Positions 23,835-35,589 are shown, numbered from the stretch's first letter. The stretch is 64,000 bases of DNA from Dactylorhiza incarnata (GCA_033032865.1 JAWHQI010000005.1:5790001-5854000), one strand, 5' to 3'. The notes: generated by a model not told the origin, from the sequence alone. Translations and numbers: made by a program.

Positions 23835-25649
23835 CACCCCCAGACTTACCTGTTTGTGCGTCCCGAGCAAACAAATCCGGTGGGAAGTGAAAATGGCAGT
23901 TAATGTAGAGAATTCCAAAGAAAGAGTAAGATGCGAAGTATCATACTCCTGCAAATAGAAATTCAGCAATAGAAAATTCTAACTATACTAATTACTTTAC
24001 GATAGTATAAGTGTAAGTAGAAATTTAAGTTTACTCAGAAGGTGAATCATGGTGAATTTTACAGTCGTGCACTGGTGTGAAAGTATATAAGCCACTAAGG
24101 AGGGGGTTGCCAAAGACCGAAATTCAGGGGTAACTCCGCTGAAATCCATCAACATCATGAGCCATAAGCTCGCCCGGTCACACTCTCTCCACGGTGCTAG
24201 CAAAATCATAAGGTGAATCAGTAGGGCTTTCAGGTTTTTATGAGTCTTAGGTTATGGAATGATTGACACAGATAAACTTGAAGGCTACGCAACACAAATG
24301 AGCGAGAACGATATGCTTACCTGGAACAACCCCACAACAGAGCTAGTGTGACACACCCCCAGACTTAGTTTGAAAGCTGGGTGCACACAGCCTACTCCAA
24401 CTAATTTTCTCAAATACACACGGGGGAAATTCTTTTCATTTCTATTCTTTCCTCAGATTTTTCTTTTCATCTTCTTCTGCTTTCTTTTTATTTGAATCCC
24501 CCAATTGATCCACCAATATAATCAGCAATAGTTTCACATCATCACAAAATTTACACACAACACACCCAATGATAATCATATTTTTGGTTAGCTTAAATAC
24601 TTGGTTGGGAAAGTGTGATAAGATTCAGGCTTTGGTGATTGATGGAAAAGCTGAAACAAAGGATGGGTAGGCACAAATTGGCTTGAAAAGGTAAGCGCGT
24701 AGGTTACAAAAATCAAAGCTCAAACTAGCCAAAAAGATGGCCTACGTCACGCTCAACTTATTGAGTCGCTCTCACCTATGCTTCAAGAGTCGCTTGGGGC
24801 AAGTTCTTAGCCCACGAGAAAGATAAACCTTCCTTCCGACTTGAGCAACGCACAACTAGCGCTCTCTTACACACAACACTGTGCTACTGCAAATTTCAGT
24901 CACATTCACCAAATGAGTAAAATAAATCAAAAACTACGCAAAAATACTAATTGTAAATTAGAAGCATAGAGATAATCTAATTTTACTCAAATTCCTATGG
25001 GAGCATGTGGATGCGACTAAAGCACTACAAGAGTCAACATCGCACTCCGATTTGCAATTCCTAAGCTAACATCCTATTTCAGAATCCAAACCAAGAAATC
25101 ATGAACGGAGACACACAAACAAGTGAGCGCGCGCTTGTGCGGGTGAGTTGGTGCATGATATGGTATGATATAAATGAAAATATACTTCTGGTATGCTAAA
25201 ACGTGTACACGTGTAGTGAATACTTGGCACACTCTCCCCCCAGACTTGAATTGGAACGAACACCAGAATTTTTGATAATGAAAATAAGAGAAAGTTAGGG
25301 AAGAGGGTACCTATGCTCAGAAATGAGCTTACCAGAAGATTGGCGTTAGTCCTTGGAAATCCAGGTTTGCTGCCCAAAGAAAAATCACTGCTCCTGCGAA
25401 TAAATCGCACCAACAACAAAAATAGGAAGAAAACAGAAGCAAAAGCAGAATACGCCAAAAATTTGGGAACCGAAGGGTCCCTCAGTGGGTTGTCTCCCAA
25501 GAGCCCTTTTGTTTACCGTCCTTAAGGTGGACCAAATACATGTATTAAGCAGTTTAAAGAGTTCAAGTAATTAAAACAAGTTCACAAACAAACAATTATC
25601 CAAAGTTCACAGTCACACATTCACAGTTCAAGGAAAAAGAAAATTAAGC
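23835..25649 (-). other. Element B 3' untranslated region
   Basis: No recognisable protein. Short open frames here, for example 25099-25500, show no known motif. The sequence GGGCTCTTGGGAGACAACCC (minus strand, about 25480-25505) resembles a motif common in Athila 3' regions. Confidence 0.55.
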
Positions 25650-26559
25650 TTAGTTATACGCACTCTTGTAGTGTGCTTCTCTAGTGGCTTGAATACCGGG
25701 GGTGAAAGCTTTAGGGCCAAAATTGGTGTTACCCAATTTTCCCCTAGCCTCCGCCTTCTCGCCAGGGAGAGCAGCGAAGCGTGCATCACGTAATAGCCTC
25801 TCCTGTTTTAGCTTCTCCACCGTTGGAGAGTGCCAGCGTTCATAGTTTTCAGAATTTCCCACCTTTGTGGTGAGTGGTTTCATTTCCGTCACTGCAGTGG
25901 CGACCGGATCAGCCCAAGAGACAGAGCATTTGATAGAGTTATTACAAAAGTTATTGTCAAATAAGAACGGGACACTGTTCTCGGGTTGAGTCCTTCTCAA
26001 TAGGTTCAGAACTGAAGTTCCTCTCCCTCTCGGAGTCATTCCTTTTTTGGACATCAACCTCTTCCTCCTCTTCAGTCAACGGATCCTCATTTTTTCCCTC
26101 TCCAACTGGTTCTTCTTCTTTTCTGTATGCTGCATTACTGAACAAGTCATCAATAATAAAACTGGGAGAGCAATCAGATGTTTCGATCGTAATCTCGGGG
26201 TGATTAGGAGGTGTCACTTTACTAGGTAAAATAACACAACCCGTAGAGAAACCTAGTGTAGCGCCATTCTCTTTCAAGAATGGCACTCCCAAGATAGGAA
26301 TGGATCAATTTTCCTGGGGTCCCAACACTTGGAAGTCGGCTACCACCGCTGTCCCCTCGATTAAAACTTCAACATTTTTCACTTCTCCCTCTGCCTGAAT
26401 AATCGTCCCATTGGCAAGCACGAGAGACTTTCGATCATCCGAATTCATTTTTAGTTGCATTTAGCAACGTCTTGCAATGCAAGAACGTTGCGGGATGATC
26501 CGGAGTCGCATAAGGCAGTCGTCTCAACGTTATTGATGGAGCAAATTACTATCAACTCA
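25650..26559 (-). pseudogene. Element B protease C-terminal half and an unrecognised tail
   Basis: On the minus strand, SLVLANGTIIQAEGEV, then VLIEGTAVVADFQVLGP, then PILGVPFLKENGATLGF resemble the C-terminal half of an Athila/Tat retropepsin ending in the PILG-PFL motif. One in-frame stop lies near 26306. The following frames (25957-26292 and 25650-26057) include an acidic stretch with EEEEEVDV and a segment with no motif I recognise. There is no RT. The N-terminal active-site half is not visible; element C sits just upstream in transcription order. Confidence 0.65.
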
Positions 26560-26564
26560 TTCGG
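26560..26564 (+). repeat. Target duplication of element C, left (TTCGG)
   Basis: TTCGG directly before the LTR start TGATGGCGCG. It is repeated at 34200-34204 after the LTR end CTACATCA. Confidence 0.9.
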
Positions 26565-27798
26565 TGATGGCGCGTCCCCTCCGACACTCCTTGATGATGA
26601 TGACCCGACTAACGAGGCGCTGCGCCACAAAGATCTGCGGTGCCATGACGATGCTGATGGAAGACCGCGTTATAATCTCCGCCCGCGGCGTGCCAAAACC
26701 GCCATGAAGAATTAGACTCTTATTCATGCACTTTTATTTTATATTAATAAATATAAAATTATTTCATGATAGATGATAATTTTTATATTTATTAAAGTGA
26801 TTGTAATTTTAATTTTGAACTCTTAATTTCATGTTGGTGTGTATTTAACCATATGAGTGGATGAGATTTCATCTCCATCATGGATGGTTATGATGTTGTG
26901 TAAACTCCTATTTAAAGGGGTCTTTATAATGGAATGAGTATTATTGAAGATTAAAAACCCTAAAATCCTCCTTGTGAGATTTCGGCCAAGCTTGGGCATC
27001 CCTCCTTGCCGCCGCCCCCTCTCTCTTGGTGTGACCCCAAGGCCGCCTCCCTCCATCCTCTTCGGTGCGACTCCGGCGAGACTTCCGCGGTGTGACTCCA
27101 AGGAAGAAAGGGTGCTTCTCCGTTCGGTGCGACGCCGGTGGAATCGTGGAGAGAGATATTCTCCCACCTTATCTTGTGTGTTCATCTTCTTGGTTGGGTA
27201 ACCCCTCTCCTTGCTAGTGATTCTTTCTACGCTTAGTTTGTGGAGGTTTTTGTCGAATCATTTTATCCGTGGCTTTAATTTTCTCGCTTGCAAAAATCTG
27301 AAATCTAAGTGTTGTTATTGAATCTCTTGTTGTTCGGATCGGGTAGATCCGGTGCGGGAGCGAAACTTGGCCTAGCCATGATTTGCTCTCCAAGATTGGC
27401 GCACTTGGCGCTAACAAGGGAGTTAATCTCAACTAAAGCACTATCGCCGCTTGAATGTTCACCACCGCTCTAAGAAAATTGCCGCTGCGTTTTGAAATGA
27501 ATCGATTGATGGAATAGATGCTTGTGTAGGTGCGGTGAGTTATGTGCTTGTTGGAGAGGTAGGTCTTAAGGACGTTATATCGAGTCCGGCTTACGGTGAG
27601 TTGTGTGCTTGTTGGAGAGGTAGGTCCTAAGGACGTTGCATCGAGTCCCGCATATTTTTATCTTTCGGATTTGGAGAGCCAACCGACCCCTTTTCGTTCG
27701 CTTTTGGTCGGATCCCTCCATGTTATTTTATTCTCTGTGATGAACGTTTGTTCCGTTAGCGTAACGTACGTCCACGTCGTCACGGTACCCCTACATCA
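26565..27798 (+). mobile_element. Element C 5' LTR
   Basis: TGATGGCGCGTCCCCTCCGA ... CCCCTACATCA. Its first ~150 bp keep the reading frame used by the pol C-terminus in the 3' LTR, ending YNLRPRRAKTAMKN before a stop at 26713-26715. TATTTAAAG near 26909 may be the core promoter. Confidence 0.95.
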
Positions 27799-27801
27799 AT
27801 T

Positions 27802-27816
27802 TGGTATCAAAGCCGG
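27802..27816 (+). other. Element C primer binding site (tRNA-iMet type)
   Basis: TGGTATCAAAGCCGG starts three bases after the LTR end. It corresponds to the common initiator-Met primer site TGGTATCAGAGC with one change. Confidence 0.85.
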
Positions 27817-28236
27817 TCGTTTCAACTCCCACATTGCAAACATCCTCGCTGCGATCCTTGTTGGTCGTTCTAATCAATAGGAAAATCTGAAAATTTTCGG
27901 ATTGGTCTGCGTTTAGTAAAAACTCAGAAATTTAAAACTTGTCAGAAAAATCTGAAATTTTTTCTGTAGCTTCCTGCACGTATTTTCAGCAACATTAAAA
28001 CTGAAACCTTTTTGATTCGTCCTCGTTAGGTCGGCCTGAAAAATTAGAACCGTCGTAATTCTGTCCAGGTGGTGTGCGAATAGCGGTCTGAAATCTGAAA
28101 CTTTTGTCAAAATTCAAAATTTTTTTGTTTTAACGATCCACGTATTACGCACATCAGGAATCTATAAAAATATCCTATGTTCAATCTAGCTACAGCCCTA
28201 GGAAAAATCATCTTCCTAAATTTTTCCTGAACCTGA

Positions 28237-29396
28237 ATGCTCACTAGGCTAGGAACGGAGTACGCGACACCGTCTACGTCTAGGATGGCTGCGAATCAGC
28301 ACAATGATCCCAACACCGTGGCCATAGCAGGTCTACGTACCGAAATGACTAAGCTTAGGATGATGTTAGAACAAATCTTAAGGAATCAAGGAGGACCGCC
28401 ACCACCACCCGGTGATGTTGAGGGGCCCAACCGGCAACAACCGGTCACTGATTCGGATTCTGATGGGGACCATCCCCGAGTGCCCCCTCGAGAACGCCGC
28501 CCCGAGCGTGGTTTTGATATCACTAGAGCCATCAAGATTGATGCCCCCACCTACGATGGCATGGGAGACCCCCAGGTCTTCCTTAGCTGGGTAGTTGATA
28601 TGGAATGTTACTACCAGTGGCACAATCTCATGGATCTCCAAAAGGTCCAAGTCGCCCGCATGAAGTTGACAGATCGTGCGAAACCTTTTGGCTGAATGAG
28701 GAAAGGAGGTTGGGAGCCGGGCAGGAAGTCCCACCTATCGGATGGGCGGTGATGAAAAATTTGCTCACCGACCAATACGTTCCCGCTTACCACCGAACCC
28801 AAATGTTCGATGAACTAGCCACCCTGCGGCAAGGTTCAAAGTCGGTGGCCGAGTATATGGGAGATTTGAAAGACCGTATGGTGCGTTGCGAGCTTAGGGA
28901 ACCCCCATTGGTCACATTATCCAGGTTTCGTAAGGTGCTTCAACCCGATATCCAGCGGAAGCTCTTGCGCTATGGGCACACAGATCTGAATACGACTTTC
29001 AATGCCGCCCTAGACATTGAAAAACACTTAGCCGCCAAGGCTCAATCTCGTTATTCCCACACGAGGAATAAGACCACCGTTAGAGCATCTTCTTCCACCT
29101 ATCCGGACAGGGGAAAGTCTAGAACCACCGAGTTTAAATCCGTCGTGATCACCGCTAGGAACACCAGGAACCCCACGAGTGAGCGTGTTCCCATTGGGAA
29201 AGTTAGCAAGGCCAAAACCACGTGTTATTCTTGCGGTGTTCAAGGCCACTATGCCTTTGAATGCCCAACTAAGACTAAGGCCGTTGCCCACTTAGACATG
29301 GCCGCCGATTCTACTGACTATGTGTATGAGGCTGCCGAGGAGAGCGACCCCAAAGGGGTCCCAAGCGATTTGGAAGACGATCTCCCCTCATGGTGA
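28237..29396 (+). pseudogene. gag: Element C gag, one frameshift
   Basis: ATGs at 28237 and 28285 (MAANQHNDPNTV) are possible starts. The capsid region contains IKIDAPTYDGMGDPQVFLSW and, after a frame change near 28690, WAVMKNLLTDQYVPAYHRTQ. A CCHC zinc knuckle CYSCGVQGHYAFEC lies at about 29223-29264. Frame 28237-28695 and frame 28605-29396 join by a -1 step, which I read as a disabling indel. The gag end overlaps the pol ORF by 7 bp in another frame. Gag packages the element RNA. Confidence 0.9.
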
Positions 29397-32300
29397 TGCG
29401 TTGTATTCTGACCACTCCACGTCCGCTAGATGGCTGGAGGAGGACGAGTATCTTCTCTCTGATCTTTAAGAGTGGCGACAAGCTGTGCAAGCTCATTATA
29501 GATAGCGGTAGCTGTGTGAATGTTATCTCTGAGAACGCTGTTAAACGTATGAATCTGACCACGGAACCGCACCCCACACCCTACCAGGTAGCTTGGATTA
29601 GCAAGGTCACCGTCCCGGTTAACAAGCGTTGCCTGGTCCCTCTTGCCTTTAAATCTTACACGGATGAGGTCTGGTGTGATGTCCTCCCCATGGACGCGTG
29701 CCACGTGTTATTAGGCCGCCATTGGCTTTATGAACGTGACGTCACACATTTTGGTCGAGACAATACTTATGAATTCAAATTCAACGGTAAGACCATCACT
29801 TTGAGACCGACCTTTCCAAAGGAGCCGGTAGCTTTGGCTAAGGACACTACCATCTCGGCCGAGAGGAAGGCATTGAGCCTAGTTTGTAGGAGAGAGTTCG
29901 TGAGTGATCCTTTTCTTGAGGGAGTTATGCACGCTTTAGTTCTTATGAGTGCGAAGGGTGAATCGGAAGCGTTGAATGAGTTGCCTAGGGAGTTACGAGC
30001 AATTTTGGATGAATATAAGGACGTGTACCCAGACGAGTTGCCTTCTGTGTTACCTCCATTGAGGAACATACAACATGCGATAGATCTCATTCCGGGTTCG
30101 TCCCTGCCGAACCAACCCCACTATAGGCTTCATCCCGCAGCCCACAAAGAGCTGCAGAGTCAGATCGAGGATTTGATGAAAAAGGGATTCATCAGGACTA
30201 GCATGAGTCCTTGTGCGGTGCCAACCCTTCTTGCCCCCAAGAAGGATGGTACGTGGCGGATGTGTGTTGATAGCCACACTATCAACAAAATCACCATCAA
30301 GTACCAATTTCCTATACCGCGCTTAGATGACCTTCTAAATGTCTTGTCTGGCACCACGATATTTTCTAAGTTAGATTTACGAAGCGGCTATCACCAGATA
30401 AAGATCTGCGAGAGAGATGAGTGGAAGACGACGTTTAAGTCTAAGGACGGGTTATACGAGTGGCTTGTGATGCCCTTCGGGCTATCCAATGCCCCCATCA
30501 CATTCTCCCGGATGATGACGCATGTCTTTCAGCCATTCATGGGGAAGTTCGTAGTTGTCTACTTCGATGACATCTTGGTTTACAACACTACTACCACCGA
30601 GCACATCTCCCACATGAGAGTGGTTCTTTCCACCCTACGGAAGGAAACTTTATTTCTGAATCTCAAGAAATGCACTTTCCATGTTACGGAGGTGGAGTTT
30701 TTAGGCTACATCGTTGGAACAGAGGGCATTAGAGTCGACCCTAGCAAGGTTAAGGTGATTAAGGACTGGCTCGTGCCGACCACGATACGTGAGGTGAGGA
30801 GCTTCCATGGGTTGGCAACTTTCTACCTCCGTTTCATCAAAGACTTTAGCAGCATCATGGCCCCCGTTAGTGACTGTATGAAAAAAGGTGAGTTTACTTG
30901 GACAATGTCCGCCACCTTCGCTTTCCAACGCATCAAAGAGCTTATGACCGAGGCACCCGTCTTACGTTTACCTGACTTCTCGAAAGTCTTTGAGCTTACT
31001 TGTGACGCTTCGGGCGTGGGGATAGGAGGTGTCTTGAGTCAGGAAGGGCACCCTGTGAGTTTCTTTAGTGAAAAGTTGGCGGGCGCTAAATTGAATTATT
31101 CCAACTATGATAGGGAATTTTATGCGGTCATTAGATGCTTGCACCACTGGCGGCATTATCTCCTCTCTAAGGAGTTCGTGATCCTCTCCGATCACGAAGC
31201 ATTACGATTTATCAATGACCAACATAAAATCAACCCGCGTCACGCCAAGTGGGTATCCTTCCTACAGGGTTACACTTTTAATCTCAAACACCTTAAGGGA
31301 GCGGACAATCGGGTTGCGGACGCTCTTAGTCGCCTAGCCCTTTTAGTCACCACTATGGAGGTTAACGTTGTCGGGTTCGAGCGAATCAAAGATGAGTACG
31401 CTACATGCTCGGATTTTCAGGATTCTTACCTATCTGCCCAGGATAGTTCCCCCACCACTATTACTGCGTTCGTTATCAAGGATGGTTACCTCTTTAGGCA
31501 TGGGAAATTATGTATTCCACAGTCATCTCTACGTCTCCATATCATCTGGGAACTGCATAGTGGCGGGTTGAGTGGCCATTTCGGTAGAGATAAGACTATC
31601 ACCCTGGTTGAGGAAAAGTTTTATTGGCCAAAGTTGAAGGCAATGGTAGGACGGGTAGTGAGTAGTTGCCGTACTTGCCAAGTTTCCAAGGGCACCAAAA
31701 CCAACGTCGGGTTATATACTCCGTTGCCTATACCATCCGTACCATGGGAGGATGTGAGCATGGACTTTGTCTTAGGCCTACCCACCACTTTTCGTAGTCA
31801 CGATTCTATCTTCGTAGTTGTGGATAGGTTCTCCAAAATGGCATACTTTATACCATGTACTAGAACCGACGATGCATCTCATATCGCAAAGCTATATTTT
31901 AAGGAAGTTGTTAGTCACCGAGGAGTGCCGAAGACAATTGTCTCGGATAGGGATGTTAAGTATATGAGCTACTTCTGGAAGACACTTTGGATCCTAATGG
32001 GTACCAAACTATTGTTTTCCTCCGCCTATCATCCTCAAACCGATGGGCAAACTGAGGTGGTTAACCGGAGCCTAGGGAACCTTCTTAGATGTCTCGTGAG
32101 TGATCATAAAGGTACATGGGATCTTCTTCTTCCCCATGCTCAGTTAGCCTATAACAATTCCAAAAATCGGTCCACCGGTTTGTCGCCAAATGAGATTGTC
32201 CACGGGTACAAGGCCCCTGTGCCTCTTGACTTGATTCCCTTACCCCCAACTTACAAGGCAAGTCAATTTGCACAATCCTTCGCCCAACATATTCACGACC

Positions 32301-33118
32301 TTCATGCACGTATACGAGCTACCTTGACTGCTCAGTATGATTCTTATCAGGCACACGCCAATATACATCGGAGAGTGTCACACTTCAAGGTTGGCGATTT
32401 GGTCTTAGTACGATTAGTTCCCGAACGTTTGCCATCTGGCATCGTTAAAAAGTTAGCACCTAAGCGCGCCGGCCCTTTTCGGATCATCAAGAAAATAGGT
32501 GACAACGCTTTTGTTTTGGATTTGCCTGCCAAATGGGGAATCTCACCTATTTTTAACCTCTCGGATTTAACGATGTTCGTATCGCCTCCACATGAGTTGA
32601 GTTCCTTGACGTCTTCTCCTTCCACCAAATCTTCTAATGGGTTGGGGAGTGGTAGTACGGATGACCTCTCTCTATCGGTTCCCACAGGTATTTCACCGGA
32701 TGGTAAGTCGCATACTTTTATTCCTACTGCTGATATGTTCCCCAGGTTTCCGAAGACTTTTCTCACTCCGGACATGATACTGTCTGCGGAGCCACTTACT
32801 ACCTCAGAGGGTGCTACTTACCGCTTCCTCATCCGTTGGCGTGATCGCCCTCCTTCAGACGATTCTTGGGTCCTCGCGACAGAGCTTCAACGACTGGATG
32901 CTGATCTTCTCCGCCGCAACATCTCGGACCACGCATCGGAGATGCTTGATTTTGAGTGGGGGAGGATTGATGGCGCGTCCCCTCCGACACTCCTTTATGA
33001 TGATTACCCGGCTGTCGAGGCGTTGCGCCACAAAGATCCGCGGTGCCATGATGGATCTGATGGAAGACCGCGTTATAATCTCCGCCCGCGGCGTGCCAAA
33101 ACCGCCATGAAGAATTAG
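29390..33118 (+). CDS. pol: Element C pol: protease, RT, RNase H, integrase, LTR-encoded tail (1242 aa)
   Basis: Uninterrupted ORF. Protease: IIDSGSCVNV near residues 36-45. RT: KKDGTWRMCVDS near 284, then FGLSNAP and the catalytic YFDD near residue 395. RNase H: LTCDASGVGIGGVLSQ near 535 and SDHEALRF near 600. Integrase: HSGGLSGHFGRDKT zinc region near 730, SMDFVLGLP near 790, SDRDVKYM near 848 and TDGQTEVVNRSL near 883. The GPY/F-type C-terminus has KVGDLVLVRL and GPFRIIKKIG; a chromodomain-like YRFLIRWRDRPPSDDSW follows near 1145. The last ~50 residues lie inside the 3' LTR and end YNLRPRRAKTAMKN. The ATG at 29390 is only the first in frame; in related elements gag and pol are usually one ORF, so native translation may start in gag. 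Confidence 0.93.
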   Translation: MVMRCILTTPRPLDGWRRTSIFSLIFKSGDKLCKLIIDSGSCVNVISENAVKRMNLTTEPHPTPYQVAWISKVTVPVNKRCLVPLAFKSYTDEVWCDVLPMDACHVLLGRHWLYERDVTHFGRDNTYEFKFNGKTITLRPTFPKEPVALAKDTTISAERKALSLVCRREFVSDPFLEGVMHALVLMSAKGESEALNELPRELRAILDEYKDVYPDELPSVLPPLRNIQHAIDLIPGSSLPNQPHYRLHPAAHKELQSQIEDLMKKGFIRTSMSPCAVPTLLAPKKDGTWRMCVDSHTINKITIKYQFPIPRLDDLLNVLSGTTIFSKLDLRSGYHQIKICERDEWKTTFKSKDGLYEWLVMPFGLSNAPITFSRMMTHVFQPFMGKFVVVYFDDILVYNTTTTEHISHMRVVLSTLRKETLFLNLKKCTFHVTEVEFLGYIVGTEGIRVDPSKVKVIKDWLVPTTIREVRSFHGLATFYLRFIKDFSSIMAPVSDCMKKGEFTWTMSATFAFQRIKELMTEAPVLRLPDFSKVFELTCDASGVGIGGVLSQEGHPVSFFSEKLAGAKLNYSNYDREFYAVIRCLHHWRHYLLSKEFVILSDHEALRFINDQHKINPRHAKWVSFLQGYTFNLKHLKGADNRVADALSRLALLVTTMEVNVVGFERIKDEYATCSDFQDSYLSAQDSSPTTITAFVIKDGYLFRHGKLCIPQSSLRLHIIWELHSGGLSGHFGRDKTITLVEEKFYWPKLKAMVGRVVSSCRTCQVSKGTKTNVGLYTPLPIPSVPWEDVSMDFVLGLPTTFRSHDSIFVVVDRFSKMAYFIPCTRTDDASHIAKLYFKEVVSHRGVPKTIVSDRDVKYMSYFWKTLWILMGTKLLFSSAYHPQTDGQTEVVNRSLGNLLRCLVSDHKGTWDLLLPHAQLAYNNSKNRSTGLSPNEIVHGYKAPVPLDLIPLPPTYKASQFAQSFAQHIHDLHARIRATLTAQYDSYQAHANIHRRVSHFKVGDLVLVRLVPERLPSGIVKKLAPKRAGPFRIIKKIGDNAFVLDLPAKWGISPIFNLSDLTMFVSPPHELSSLTSSPSTKSSNGLGSGSTDDLSLSVPTGISPDGKSHTFIPTADMFPRFPKTFLTPDMILSAEPLTTSEGATYRFLIRWRDRPPSDDSWVLATELQRLDADLLRRNISDHASEMLDFEWGRIDGASPPTLLYDDYPAVEALRHKDPRCHDGSDGRPRYNLRPRRAKTAMKN
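32955..32967 (+). other. Element C polypurine tract (inside the pol ORF)
   Basis: A purine run GAGTGGGGGAGGA immediately precedes the LTR start at 32968. It is translated as part of pol. Confidence 0.8.
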
Positions 33119-34199
33119 ACTCTTATTCATGCACTTTTATTTTATATTAATAAATATAAAATTATTTCATGATAGATGATAATTTAATATTTATTAAAGT
33201 GATTGTAATTTTAATTTTGAACTCTTAATTTCATGTTGGTGTGTATTTAACCATACGAGTGGATGAGATTTCATCTCCATCATGGATGGTTATGATGTTG
33301 TGTAAACTCCTATTTAAAGGGGTCTTTATGATGGAATGAGTATTATTGAAGATTAAAAACCCTAAAATCCTCCTTGTGAGATTTCGGCCAAGCTTGGGCA
33401 TCCCTCCTTGCCACCGCCCCCCTCTCTCTTGGTGTGACTCCAAGGCCGCCTCCCTCCATCCTCTTCGGTGCGACTCCGACGAGACTTCCGCGGTGTGACT
33501 CCAAGGCCGCCTCCCTCCATCCGTTCGGTGCGACGCCGGTGGAATCGTGGAGAGAGAGATTCTCCCACCTTATCTTGTGTGTTCATCTTCTTGGTTGGGT
33601 AACCCCTCTCCTTGCTAGTGATTCTTTCTATGCTTAGTTTGTGGAGGTTTTTGTCGAATCATTTTATCCGTGGCTTTAATTTTCTCGCTTGCAAAAATCT
33701 AAAATCTAAGTGTTGTTATTGAATCTCTTGTTGTTCGGATCGGGTAGATCCGGTGCGGGAGCGAAACTTGGCATAGCCTTGATTTGCTCTCCAAGATTGG
33801 CGCACTTGGCGCTAACAAGGGAGTTAATCTCAACTAACGCTTTATCGCCGCTTGAATGTTCACCACCGCTCCAAGAAAATCGCCGCTGCGTTTTGAAATG
33901 AATCGATTGATGGAATAGATGCTTGTGTAGGTGCGGTGAGTTGTGTGCTTGTTGGAGAGGTAGGTCTTAAGGACGTTGTATCGAGTCCGGCTTACGGTGA
34001 GTTGTGTTCTTGTTGGAGAGGTAGGTCCTAAGGACGTTGTATCGAGTCCCGCATATTTTTATCTTTCGGATTTGGAGAGCCAACCGACCCCTTTTCGTTC
34101 GCTTTTGGTCGGATCCCTCCATGTTATTTTATTCTCTGTGATGAACGTTTGTTCCGTTAGTGTAACGTACGTCCACGTCGTCACGGTACCCCTACATCA
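32968..34199 (+). mobile_element. Element C 3' LTR
   Basis: Same ends as the 5' LTR. The main difference is a small block near 33500-33540, where CCAAGGCCGCCTCCCTCCAT replaces a different short segment. The first 151 bp encode the pol C-terminus. Confidence 0.95.
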
Positions 34200-34204
34200 T
34201 TCGG
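34200..34204 (+). repeat. Target duplication of element C, right (TTCGG)
   Basis: Perfect match to 26560-26564. Confidence 0.9.
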
Positions 34205-35589
34205 GCTGCACACTACCGCTCCGGCAAGACTCTTCCCCCGATCTATAGGATTTTTTTTAGTATTGCTGGGGAGAGTCACGTGCGACCGCTCGGTAAGCAC
34301 TTGAGCCAATTGGCCCAATTGCGTTTCCAAGTTCCGCATGGAAGCGGTTTGATTTGCCATGTTGGATTGGGCAGCCTCCATAAACCTTTCCATCATTTCC
34401 TCTAAATTGTTTTTCCTGGGGGCTGGGGCACCTTGATTGTAACCCGGTAGAGGTGGCCTCGGTTGACTTCCGGAGACATAAGCATCATTTTGATGCTGCC
34501 CCGGTTGCCATCGTTGGCCATCCGCATTTTGGTTCCATGAGAAATTGAGATGATTTCTCACTCCCGGATTATACGCATGTCCATAGGGTGCCCCCTTTGC
34601 TTGATTCCCTACATAATTAATAGACTCATTTAAACTAAACTGGGCGAATTCACCTGACAGTCCACCTCCTCGGCATTCGTAAGCATGATGTCCACCACCT
34701 CCGCACCCTTCGCAGGCGATGGTTGTAGAGGGCTCAGCTGCAAAAGGTATATAGTCCACTGCGAAAAGACTCTGAGCGCCCCTGGGTGCGTTCCTCCCAG
34801 CTGTCCAGAAAGTGTTGTGCGAAGCAGTGTCTTGCAGTATTCTCAAGGCATCCTCCGGGGTGTGGTTAATTATGGTGCCTCCTGCAGCAACATCAACCAT
34901 GGCCCGATAGTTGGGCTCTATTGCGAAGTAGAAGTTCTCCACTAGCTCCCATGGTTGGTGCCCATGGCCCGATAGTTGGGCTCTATTGCGAAGTAGAAGT
35001 TCTCCACTAGCTCCCATGGTTGGTGCCCATGGCTGGGGCACTTGCGAAGAAGTTCATTGAATCGCTCCCAAGCCTCAGTGAAAGTCTCCTGATCCGCCTG
35101 ACGGAAAGTGGCTATATCCCACCGAAGGCTCACAATCTTGTCCACCAGATGGAACTTAGCGAGGAACTTGGACGTGAGGGCATCCCATGTTGCGGCTGTA
35201 CCTGAAGGGATTGTATGGAGCCAGACCTTGGCTTTGTCGCGCAAAGAGAATGGAAACCGTCTCAACTTGACTGTTTCATCCGGGATTCCCACGTGGCGGA
35301 ATGTTCCGCAAATTTTAGCAAACTCCGCCAGGTGAAGATGTGGGTCTTCACTAGGCATCCTAGAGAACTGAGTGTTGTTGCGGATAATATTCAGAATGGC
35401 CGGCTTGATTTCAAACTGGTTGTTCATGATATCTGGCTCGAATCCCGGATACACACTCCCGGCAGTTGGGGTGGTGTTATCCCTCATTGTTCGTGGCCTT
35501 GGTCGAGTCGCCTCCTGCTCTTCCACCATAATATTCCACCCCTCGTCGGGAACTCTCGGGTCGCCACCTTGGTTCAGATTATCTCCCAT
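34205..35589 (-). pseudogene. gag: Element B gag (Athila-like)
   Basis: ATG at 35589 (MGDNLNQGGDPRVPDEGW). Athila-type capsid follows: FSRMPSEDPHLHLAEFAKIC, FPFSLRDKAKVWLHTIPSGT, then FHLVDKIVSLRWDIATFRQ and ETFTEAWERFNELLRKCP. The second part has a zinc-knuckle-like CEGCGGGGHHAYEC, NHLNFSWNQNADGQRW, and a C-terminal ASMRNLETQLGQLAQVL. A 65-bp tandem duplication (34900-35029) shifts the frame in the middle; otherwise the gene is well kept. Downstream it was cut by element C at 34204. Confidence 0.9.
34900..35029 (-). repeat. 65-bp perfect tandem duplication within gag
   Basis: TGGCCCGATAGTTGGGCTCT starts at 34900 and again at 34965; the two 65-bp units look identical. As 65 is not a multiple of three, it causes the gag frameshift. 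Confidence 0.92.

Larger units (their letters stand above)
26565..34199 (+). mobile_element. Element C: nearly intact CRM/Galadriel-like chromovirus (7635 bp)
   Basis: It has paired LTRs of 1234 and 1232 bp that are close to identical, a primer site, gag, an uninterrupted pol, a polypurine tract and a perfect 5-bp target duplication TTCGG. It is the innermost and apparently youngest insertion, in plus orientation inside antisense element B between gag and protease. Confidence 0.95.

Noticed and set aside
26829..27185. Open frames in the element C LTR on the minus strand (also 33362-33586)
   Set aside because: Shadow frames in LTR sequence. They differ between the two LTRs at the substituted block, unlike the constrained pol tail.
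27802..27816. Possible tRNA-like sequences at primer sites (also 15467, 35774, 44770, 45307, 51684)
   Set aside because: Only 12-18 bases match the tRNA 3' end, as expected for primer binding sites; no cloverleaf.
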